Below the pieces are notes generated by a model. That model made no database searches and was not told the origin of the DNA. It worked only from the letters and a program-made list of their open reading frames with translations. Made by a program: the position numbers and the translations under genes. Positions 10,114-19,690 of a stretch of DNA of 64,000 bases are shown here, one piece after another; positions within the stretch are counted from its first letter, which is position 1, and every line of letters starts with the position of its first letter. The stretch comes from Endomychus coccineus (taxonomy: Eukaryota; Arthropoda; Insecta; Coleoptera; Endomychidae), in NCBI GenBank assembly GCA_958510875.1, contig OY294072.1:1984001-2048000 (forward strand), read 5' to 3'.

Positions 10114-10869
10114 ATGGAGTTTTCATCAATCATGTCTCAGACGTTCACTATCACGGGTAAGAGCTCTCGTTTATCTGTAGATTTCCACTCACCTATAGAA
10201 CTAGATCCTCATTGATATTATTCTATCGCACTTGTTGGCTTGCACAATAGCATTCCGAACATTGGAGAAGGTTTTAATAAATTTTATTATGAAGATGTGA
10301 AGGGTGAGGAAAAAGTAGTAACTATACCTACGGGGTCCTACGAGTTGACAGACATCGAGGATTTCATACAAAGTGCAGTTTGTGGGATAGGAGTGAAGCA
10401 AGAAGAACGTGACCGGAAATTATCAATAAAATCTAACAACAACACTCTACACACAGAGCTGAAGAGTGATTTTAAAGTGAATTTTATTCCTAAAGATAGT
10501 ATAAGCGAACTGTTGGGATTCAGCAAAAAGAAATTGACATCTCGTGAACTACACGTATCTGATCGACCTATAAACATAATCAAAGTTCAAACTATACGCG
10601 TAGAGTGTAACTTAACCGCGGGAGCATATTATAACAATAAGATAGCTCATACGATATATGAGTTCTCACCTCTTGTACCACCTGGGTTTTCCATTGATAT
10701 AGAGCCGAAGAATCTTATTTATCTACCGGTCATCAGCAAGACGTCCTTCGATAACATCACACTGAATATTCTAGATCAGAATTGGAAACCGGTAAATTTT
10801 CGTGGAGAAGAAATTATTATACGATTGGAATTGAAAAAGATCGCTAGGGATTATGGCTCACAACACTAA
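10114..10869 (+). pseudogene. Penton-like minor capsid protein, nonsense-mutated (copy 1)
   Basis: A frame of ~250 codons from ATG 10114 (or 10132) to TAA 10867, interrupted by TGA at 10213-10215 where copy 2 has TCA (Ser). The product is beta-rich. It ends with a hydrophobic stretch (LVPPGFSIDIEPKNLIYLPV), an NITLNILDQNWKPVNFRGEE segment and a final IIIRLELKK strand. This resembles the family found beside DJR capsid genes in insect and cnidarian elements, which I take as single-jelly-roll penton-type vertex proteins. Assignment rests on size, beta-rich pattern and neighbourhood between the fibre-like and major capsid genes. It is not expressed full-length from this copy without readthrough. 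Confidence 0.55.
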
Positions 10870-11121
10870 ATAATAATCCAATACTCACCACCACTCATTA
10901 TATGAAAGGAATTCAACTGAGAAGGTTGCAGTAGCCATCACTTGAGAACATGGGTTTGGATTTTAGCAATAAAAGACATCTCCATAGTGGTCATCAGTCA
11001 TTATCTACAACGAGCTCGAGGGAGAAGGTTGCTTCTGCATCACTGTCATTGAAGAAGGAGAAGGTTGCTTCTGCATCACTATCATTGGGAAATATAAATT
11101 TTTCGAAGTCCCTTGGTTACA
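10870..11121 (+). other. Intergenic leader of capsid gene with 36-bp repeat
   Basis: Contains GAGAAGGTTGCTTCTGCATCACT at 11022 and 11058 (36-bp period), with a diverged GAGAAGGTTGCAGTAGCCATCA copy at 10919. A 94-codon overlapping frame starting at 10950 carries the repeat as EKVASASLSL x2 but runs out of frame into the capsid gene, so I do not accept it as a gene. Confidence 0.45.
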
Positions 11122-12324
11122 ATGTCGGAAAAACTTCAAATATTCAACGAGCCAAACTTCATTGGAGACATCATCCGGGAAGAAACTCATACCTACTATC
11201 CACACACAACATCTTTTGGCAACAGCGATGAAATTGAGATATTAATCAATCAACAAGATGTGTTGGTAGATTTGGCGTCGTCTGCTTTATTCATCGAGGC
11301 AGAATTCCAGCCAGAAGCAAGTGGTGATGGTGAATGTAAACTAACAAATAATTTCGGAGCGTTTCTCTTCGAATATATCAGTTATGAATTGAATGGAAAA
11401 GAGATAGACAAAGTACGTGATCCTGGTATTGCCAGCACCATCAGAGCTTATCTAACATATGCCAAACATGAATCTATACCTCTAGCTATTTCTGGATGGT
11501 CATTTAAGGATGCATTGAGTTCAGTCTACAATAATAAAATCAATTTATGGATACCGTTGAATTTTCTACTAGGCCTATTCATTGACTATAACAAAGTCTT
11601 GAGTGGAAAACATAAGCTGCGCTTGATAAGGTCTCGAACCGATAACGATTGTTATACCAATAGCACAGGTACGAAGAGGGCTTAAATAAATGTGAAGACG
11701 ATAGCATTAAAAGTGCGACATGTATTTCCAAGTGATCAGGTTAAATTTCAAATGTTGGAGAATTTGAGTGCTGAGAAGCCTATTTTGATTCCATTTCGCA
11801 GCTGGGATCTGCATGAAAATCCGTTGATGGAGGAGAGCACTCGTGACATTTGGGCTGTTAAAACATCAATGAATTTGGAACGACCCAGATATGTGATTTT
11901 AGCTTTCCAAACTGATCGAAAAAATAATCCTGTTAAGCACAGTGCATATTTCGATAATATAAACTTGCTAAATGTAAAATTATACTTGAATTCAGAGTGT
12001 TATCCATATGAAGCAATGAAATTGAATTTCACCGACCAGCAATACGTGGAAGCATACCAGATGTACTATGATTTCCAGAAATCATTTTCAAATACAATAA
12101 TAAGCGAACCCATGTTAGATTATATAGCATTCAAGAATAGAGCAATTTTTGTGATTGACTGTTCAAAACAAAACGATGCTATAAAGTCATCAACAGTTGA
12201 CGTCAAACTAGAGATGGAAAGTTTCCTTAATTTCCCCAAAAACACCAGGGCTTATTGCATCATCATTAACGATCGTATAGTGGAGTATTCTCCAATTACA
12301 GGATCAGTTCGGAGTTTAGTGTGA
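11122..12324 (+). pseudogene. Major capsid protein, double-jelly-roll type, in-frame stop (copy 1)
   Basis: ATG 11122 opens a ~400-codon frame that is bounded upstream by TAA at 11095 and interrupted once by TAA at 11683-11685. The downstream half continues in the same frame to TGA 12322. The first half has LASSALFIEAEF and FGAFLFEYISYELNGKEID. The second has ILIPFRSWDLHEN and LERPRYVILAFQTDRKN, the signature I associate with the DJR-like domain of insect and cnidarian Polinton-type capsid proteins. The total length is close to that expected for the family. The stop is shared by copy 2. Copy-to-copy differences include several amino-acid changes (five seen by eye against two silent), suggesting little recent constraint. 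The protein would form the hexameric capsomer of an icosahedral virion. Confidence 0.75.
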
Positions 12325-12436
12325 AGAACCATAAATCTGTTATTATTTTAATTCTAAATGTATTTTTCTAAATAAATGTTATTATTATTATTTTTGGTAT
12401 TTTATTTCTCTCACTTTCCCGCAAGACATCACAATA

Positions 12437-12616
12437 ATGAACGAGCCGTTTGGTAAAGTACAGTCCCTTGGATCAACCCATCAGGATTGTAATCTAAATT
12501 TTAAATATCGCTTCAGGTCTAGAAACAAAAATGTATGCAACTATCTAATTAATAAATATAAAAGTGATTCAGATTATTATGTTATCTTTTCAATTATTAT
12601 AATATGTAGTACCTAG
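12437..12616 (+). CDS. Unrecognised 59-residue ORF after the capsid gene
   Basis: ATG 12437 to TAG 12614. The protein is basic and aromatic-rich (for example NFKYRFRSRNKN) with a hydrophobic C-terminus (IFSIIIICST). The 180 bp appear identical in copy 2 (61271-61450), although surrounding sequence differs by ~1%. It follows AATAAA-type polyadenylation signals of the capsid transcript (around 12370-12400). I do not recognise it. It may be chance, or a small membrane-anchored protein. Confidence 0.25.
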   Translation: MNEPFGKVQSLGSTHQDCNLNFKYRFRSRNKNVCNYLINKYKSDSDYYVIFSIIIICST

Positions 12617-12792
12617 TGGTTATAAGACAGTTTGCTGTGAATATTCTCTCTTATCTCGAGTGTTGAAGCCGATAAAGTTGTCACATTCAGAATAGCGAAT
12701 ATGAAAATAATAAATAACCTATCAATTCGTTGAAGCTTCTTTCTTCATGTGGGTTATCAATCTCAAACTTGAAGAATCTCAAATAAATCTAC

Positions 12793-12796
12793 AGGT
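12793..12796. other. Target-site duplication AGGT of nested LTR element (left)
   Basis: AGGT at 12793-12796 is repeated at 17341-17344. Copy 2 shows the uninterrupted site once (61614-61617, CTACAGGTAATAATAG). Confidence 0.9.
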
Positions 12797-14586
12797 TGTA
12801 ACGTGCCGCGTTACGTGATTATATAGAACTATTGATTAAACGGATTAGATTTCTTTTCGTTAGTAATCATGCATATGATATTTAAAGACATCTGCCGCTT
12901 AATAAAACAGAGATTATTGAGACTACCATTCCTGATATGAGATGTCACTATATATCACGGAGTGGGAATGTAGGATAGCGGAAATCGAAGAGAATTCATT
13001 GTGTTGTTAATCTTTGATAGGGTAAGTCGAGCATTTCATATTCTTTGCATACTTTCTTAATTTTTGGGCTTCTGAAATATGATACACACCGGGTTACCGA
13101 TAATTTGATTTAGTTTGTTAATTAACGCCTGGATGTAAAGTACCCGCGTGTGATTATATTTCAGAGGAATTTCCTCGACTTGCTCTATTAAAAAAAACAC
13201 AATCAAATTTGCATCTAGCATGAACCCAGGTTTATCTTTTCAATCACTACCGGGATTGTTCTAGTCACTGTCTAGAATTACTCTGACGAGTCGTGGGCAG
13301 CTGTTGCAGTCAATATTTAAATTTCACCTTTATTTTAACCTGTAAATTGAGCACATGTTAGTTGCGCGATCCTGAAGATCGCCATTTTGTTAACCTAGTA
13401 CTTGATACATAGGGTGGTCTTATTAGACCCACGTGCCGTAAAGGTTGTTAATGGTGAATTCACCTAATTACTGCTTATTAGGTATAAGTATATATTTTTG
13501 ACACTGTCACGCCGTTAGGGAGTGATCACAGTTTACAGTATCAATCCACGTGCATAATTCTTTTCAAGCAAACCAGAATTTTATGCTAACTAGCAAATTT
13601 TCAACAGTTCAAATAATATTTTTTTTTTTCCAGATATAAATTTAATCATTATTGTTTAGTCACATGTTAACTTTTTGCTAATTTTAAAAATCAATTGTAA
13701 TTGTGTATTCCTTCAGATTAAATTAAAATTTTGCCTAAATTGATATCTCGTCAAGATATCCATTTTGTACTAGTGTTTTCGAAATTTGGGAAAGATAACA
13801 TTATCGGTTGTGGAATTACTTGGTTATTCCAACCGACGGTGTTGCTTGTCCTTTTGATCTCAAGTCAGGTACTGTTCGTTCTTTAAATTTACAGGGATTG
13901 AACGTCTGAGGTTCCTCACCCCTTCACTCCCAGGCGGTATAGTGACTTCCCTGACAGGACCGACTTCCAGTTCCTACGAGTTCCAAGGAGGGTAACATTT
14001 TCTTGTTTGAATGATCATAATTTCACTCTCTGATTTTGTTGTTTATCCGAAGTTGTATTCCACTAATTTTTATAGAATCATTCGAGGTATACTGTAAGTC
14101 CTCTTATTGGATAATTAGTCCTTTTCAATTAAATAATTGATTTAATTTATTAATTGTTTTCTTATAATTCACTTTATGTTACGAACCAATTTAATTTAAT
14201 AATCATTTACTCAAAATTTCATTTATGTTACGATTTTATTTACTTTAATAATTATTTCTACGAATTCAATACTATTTATGTTTCCAATTGGAATTCTAAA
14301 AATTTGTAATTTATTTTGTTAAAATTCAAATTCTGTGGAATATACGAATTGTTAAGTTGAACCTGTATTGTTTTTCTGAATTTCCATCAACTGTTTAACC
14401 ATCTCGTAGTGCTTGTATTCTTGACTGTGAATTCATTCAGTTTTATAGTTTTTTTTTCAAGCAGTTGGCGCTCGGGCAATTCATAGTCTTGAATCACAAG
14501 GCACGTTTCACTACGAGCCCTGAGAGTAATTAATTTAAATTGAGCTAGTTGGGCCAACTAAAACCGACCATACCTGGTCCGTTACA
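12797..14586 (+). repeat. 5' LTR of nested element
   Basis: 1,790 bp, TGTAACGTGCCGCGTTACG... to ...GGTCCGTTACA, with 7-bp terminal inversion TGTAACG/CGTTACA. Nearly identical to 15550-17340. Confidence 0.92.
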
Positions 14587-15549
14587 CTGGCGCCCCACGT
14601 GGGGCGTATACCTATACGATGAAAATTCAAATGTAAAATAGCACGATAAATCAAAATGTAAATTTAAAAAATATAAATAATGATACTTAACGATATCCGA
14701 ACAGAAGAGAGACCGATGCAGATCAGAGCAACAGAGGATTCCCCGCAGATCACCAATAGTTTGCAGCTTCCTTAACAGTATTCATCTACTGTGGCAATTA
14801 AGGGTCTCGACTCCCCAAAACTGACAGTCATAAATGCGAACCTCAAAATCCACCGCAACATTAGCAACCTGCTAGGATCTTATCCCTCATCTCTGTAACT
14901 GCCATCTCTTTGCTCAGTCATCATTTCCAATATAAAGTTCTTAATGAACAATTTCCAAAATTTTGATTTTCGTTGAAAGCTATAAAGGAAAAATAAATGT
15001 ATCAAAATTTAGGTCCAGAACTGTTTAAACAAAAATTAGGGAAGTATCCCATACTGAAAAACTGAAAATTGACCCAAATGATTTGACTAAAAATTCACCA
15101 TAGTGAAAAAAAAATAATAGCACATATGAACACAACTCTACATTGTTTAAAACAATGAACTATAGAAACAAATAAAACAGCAATACCTATAACATAGGCT
15201 TCAATGCTGAACCTAAAAGCTGAAACAGCTGATCGCATGATCCCAGAATCTTAACATACCCTAACAATAGGTAAAAATATGACAATTTCAAGCAAATTCT
15301 CAAAGTCACAAAAAAAATAATAAAATGACCAATTTTTCACTTCTAATATATATTTCTCTTAATAACCATCAACTGTGTTCTAGACCACGTTAAAGATTGG
15401 GCGCCAGTGTAACGGACCATAAAACTCCTTTTGAGTATCGTGATTCTGGAGTTGGTCAACCAGTCTCTACGTCAAGACCGATTTTTTTAGTATTCTCTTA
15501 AAAATTTTTGAAGCTTCACTTCAAAATTTTTCTCGTGGTAGAGGGGGAA
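14587..15549 (+). other. Internal region of nested LTR element (PBS, PPT, no coding)
   Basis: The primer-binding-site-like TGGCGCCCC starts at 14588 and runs into a 16-bp perfect palindrome CGCCCCACGTGGGGCG (14591-14606). A purine-rich tract lies at 15537-15549. No ORF of note is present. At 15399-15419 there is an exact 21-nt reverse complement of the 5' LTR/PBS junction at 14575-14595. Confidence 0.85.
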
Positions 15550-17340
15550 TGTAACGTGCCGCGTTACGTGATTATATAGAACTATTGATTAAACGGATTA
15601 GATTTCTTTTCGTTAGTAATCATGCATATGATATTTTAAGACATCTGCCGCTTAATAAAACAGAGATTATTGAGACTACCATTCCTGATATGAGATGTCA
15701 CTATATATCACGGAGTGGGAATGTAGGATAGCGGAAATCGAAGAGAATTCATTGTGTTGTTAATCTTTGATAGGGTAAGTCGAGCATTTCATATTCTTTG
15801 CATACTTTCTTAATTTTTGGGCTTCTGAAATATGATACACACCGGGTTACCGATAATTTGATTTAGTTTGTTAATTAACGCCTGGATGTAAAGTACCCGC
15901 GTGTGATTATATTTCAGAGGAATTTCCTCGACTTGCTCTATTAAAAAAAACACAATCAAATTTGCATCTAGCATGAACCCAGGTTTATCTTTTCAATCAC
16001 TACCGGGATTGTTCTAGTCACTGTCTAGAATTACTCTGACGAGTCGTGGGCAGCTGTTGCAGTCAATATTTAAATTTCACCTTTATTTTAACCTGTAAAT
16101 TGAGCACATGTTAGTTGCGCGATCCTGAAGATCGCCATTTTGTTAACCTAGTACTTGATACATAGGGTGGTCTTATTAGACCCACGTGCCGTAAAGGTTG
16201 CTAATGGTGAATTCACCTAATTACTGCTTATTAGGTATAAGTATATATTTTTGACACTGTCACGCCGTTAGGGAGTGATCACAGTTTACAGTATCAATCC
16301 ACGTGCATAATTCTTTTCAAGCAAACCAGAATTTTATGCTAACTAGCAAATTTTCAACAGTTCAAATAATATTTTTTTTTTCCAGATATAAATTTAATCA
16401 TTATTGTTTAGTCACATGTTAACTTTTTGCTAATTTTAAAAATCAATTGTAATTGTGTATTCCTTCAGATTAAATTAAAATTTTGCCTAAATTGATATCT
16501 CGTCAAGATATCCATTTTGTACTAGTGTTTTCGCAATTTGGGAAAGATAACATTATCGGTTGTGGAATTACTTGGTTATTCCAACCGACGGTGTTGCTTG
16601 TCCTTTTGATCTCAAGTCAGGTACTGTTCGTTCTTTGAATTTACAGGGATTGAACGTCTGAGGTTCCTCACCCCTTCACTCCCAGGCGGTATAGTGACTT
16701 CCCTGACAGGACCGACTTCCAGTTCCTACGAGTTCCAAGGAGGGTAACATTTTCTTGTTTTGAATGATCATAATTTCACTCTCTGATTTTGTTGTTTATC
16801 CGAAGTTGTATTCCACTAATTTTTATAGAATCATTCGAGGTGTACTGTAAGTCCTCTTATTGGATAATTAGTCCTTTTCAATTTAATAATTGATTTAATT
16901 TATTAATTGTTTTCTTATAATTCACTTTATGTTACGAACCAATTTAATTTAATAATCATTTACTCAAAATTTCATTTATGTTACGATTTTATTTACTTTA
17001 ATAATTATTTCTACGAATTCAATACTATTTATGTTTCCAATTGGAATTCTAAAAATTTGTAATTTATTTTGTTAAAATTCAAATTCTGTGGAATATACGA
17101 ATTGTTAAGTTGAACCTGTATTGTTTTTCTGAATTTCCATCAACTGTTTAACCATCTCGTAGTGCTTGTATTCTTGACTGTGAATTCATTCAGTTTTATA
17201 GTTTTTTTTTTAAAGCAGTTGGCGCTCGGGCAATTCATAGTCTTGAATCACAAGGCACGTTTCACTACGAGCCCTGAGAGTAATTAATTTAAATTGAGCT
17301 AGTTGGGCCAACTAAAACCGACCATACCTGGTCCGTTACA
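15550..17340 (+). repeat. 3' LTR of nested element
   Basis: 1,791 bp, same termini as the 5' LTR, followed by AGGT (17341-17344) and the resumed TIR. Confidence 0.92.
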
Positions 17341-17344
17341 AGGT

Positions 17345-17521
17345 AATAATAGTCAAACATATTCATTTAGCACCGACCAACACACAGGCCCTCGTAGGCT
17401 CGCAAATGATAACAATGTTGCATACAAAATAGCTTTAGGCAATAAGCCGTTACATGGGAGATATCGATATGCTCAAATAAAAGGTAATAAAAGTGGGGTA
17501 ATTTCTACAGCAGATATTTAA
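17345..17521 (+). other. Candidate 60-codon TIR-encoded ORF, unrecognised
   Basis: A frame ending TAA at 17519 reads through TDQHTGPRRLANDNNVAYKI and GRYRYAQIKGNKSGVISTADI without low complexity. It is repeated on the minus strand of the left TIR (about 5661-5840) and in copy 2 (about 61618-61794). The uninterrupted copies have no in-frame ATG after the preceding stop, so it would need an upstream exon (TCTACAG|GT could serve as an acceptor) or is chance. One amino-acid difference (Ser/Ala) separates the left and right arms. Confidence 0.25.
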
Positions 17522-19604
17522 CCTCAAAGATTCATCTGTTCAATGTTTGAGTCCTCATCGAACCATCATAGTTCGTGAACGATGATGCCAGGCTGTTGAA
17601 TCACGTGCTAAACAAGTGTCTGAATGTTGATAATGATCGCTTATGAAGAAGATACTATAGCTCTACTCAATATTCAGACTTTTATGAAGCATGTGTTTGA
17701 ATGTCATATAGATTAGCGTTTATGAAGATATTCATATGATCATGTAAACCCGTGAACAAAAAATGTGTTTATCATTATAATATTTTACGCGAACGTATGG
17801 AGTTTGTAAAAGTCGTGCTCGTGGAGGAAAATGTACAGATTGCTAATGGAGATATTTATATAATTATTATTGGTATTTTATTCCTCATCAGCCCATCATA
17901 GTTCGTGAACGATGGTGACAGGCTGTTGAATCACGTGCTAAACAAGTGTCTGAATGTTGATAATGATCGCTTATGAAGAAGATACTATAGCTCTACTCAA
18001 TATTCAGACTTTTATGAAGCATGTGTTTGAATGTCATATAGATTAGCGCTTATGAAGATAGTCATATGATTATTATCATTATCCACATCTATTCCTCATC
18101 ATAGTTCTACCTCTTGGGGTGGTTGGGGAAATGAGTTCGATCTCTATAAAACTCCCTCGCATATATGTTTCCCATTGAAATTGAATGAATTTTATAGAAA
18201 GCTAACTATCCTATGAAGAAATGTGTGTCGATGAAAAATGTTTTATTAGTATATTTTTGCATACTGAAAAAATTATATTAGCACATCTATATGTTTAAGA
18301 TGATTAAAAATGTATTTTGTTATATAGCAATCGAGCTGTACAGACAGTTCGTGATGCGTAACATCGCTCCGTCTAGATTCTGTATAGGTATTGGGCTACA
18401 CCCAGCAGCAGCTAGATTTCGGATCATATTATGCGATTTACAATCAATATGATTCGAATATATACATACTACATGTGTGATTTAAAATAAAGTATTCTCA
18501 TCATGTTTGAAGGTGATCGGCGTATCTTTCTTATCTCTCGAACCAGCTGTAGCTCTACCGCAAAATATGATAGTGAATATTGTTCAACCTGCGACATAAA
18601 CTCATTTGATTTATATCGGATAATTTATGAAACATACATGAATGAATATTATAGCGAATTATGTTTACTTCGGAACTAATTTTGGAAAAACATTTTATAT
18701 ATTCATATTACTTTCGGATAACTTATGAAACTACTTTAACATTGAAGGATCGCGCGCATCATCACGATAATTCCAAGTTGAATAAGATGATTTAATAGTT
18801 ATTTCTGCAAACGCTTCATAATATCGCTATTATGAGAAGCAGCATTTTTGTAAACTATCACATGTTAGATGTTATGGCCCTTATTGAAGACTTGTGGGGG
18901 CAGACAATGCGCCGTGTACGATATCGTTATAACTCAGACAAAACCCTGCGACTAACGGCATGTACAAACAACCTCACATTTCATTGAAGACTCCTGCAAG
19001 GTAGATACCTCGCTGAAGACCTGCGTGATAGACATCATTATACCTGCACACTCTGTATAACCTCACATACACACCTGTCTCGTTGGAGATCGCGTGAGCT
19101 TCATTCAAATTCACATGACTAACGTCATACATAAACAATCTGTATAACCTCACATTCCATACCCATTGAAGTCTCCCAGCTCCATTTTGTATACTAAAAA
19201 TAATTTCCATATATGTTTAAGATGATTGAAAGTAATTTCCTTATTAACATCGCGTTTGAGAAATGCAGAAGAAGATATCATTTCCACACTGTATATTTCC
19301 ATCTATACACCCACTCCGATGAAGGAGCAGCAGCCCTCCCATGATACCTCCGATAAATACCCGCCTCTTTCAAAAATCACGTGACTGACAGCATACATAA
19401 ACATCGCCATTATAACTCTTTCAAAACCCCTATGGCTAGCGCTATGTAGTCTCACATGCCATACCTCGCTTCGTGACATACCTGCATGACTAACGTCATG
19501 TAAAACAATTACCTGCATCATATAGACTGCAATATACTCGCACTTATCACTCAGACCGGATACCCTGCGGTTATATCTACAACATTAAAATCGCTTGTTC
19601 TCAA

Positions 19605-19690
19605 TTCCGCCATAGCTGAGCGGTTAAGGAGCCGGCTTTGGATTTCATTTCTCGGGTTCGATTCCCGTGTGTAGAAAAAAAAAATATTTT
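19605..19690 (+). ncRNA. tRNA-like Pol III unit in right TIR
   Basis: Same unit as in the left TIR: A box TAGCTGAGCGGTTAAGG, B box GGTTCGATTCC, A-run and TTTT at 19687-19690. One visible difference from the left arm lies near the 5' end (CCGCC versus CCTCC). Acceptor and anticodon stems do not pair convincingly. Confidence 0.55.

Larger units (their letters stand above)
12797..17340 (+). mobile_element. Non-autonomous LTR retrotransposon (Gypsy-like), nested in right TIR
   Basis: Two ~1.79 kb LTRs (TGTAACG...CGTTACA) flank only 963 bp of internal DNA. It has a primer-binding-site-like start directly after the 5' LTR, a purine tract before the 3' LTR and a 4-bp duplication AGGT. No gag or pol is present. 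The 4-bp duplication and TGGCGCCC primer site suggest Ty3/Gypsy. By eye the LTRs differ at only about six substitutions and a few short indels, so insertion is fairly recent and postdates the split of the two viral copies at this site. Confidence 0.9.

Noticed and set aside
10950..11231. 94-codon ORF overlapping the capsid gene start
   Set aside because: It overlaps the better supported capsid frame and consists partly of a 36-bp DNA repeat; the latter half is capsid sequence in the wrong frame.
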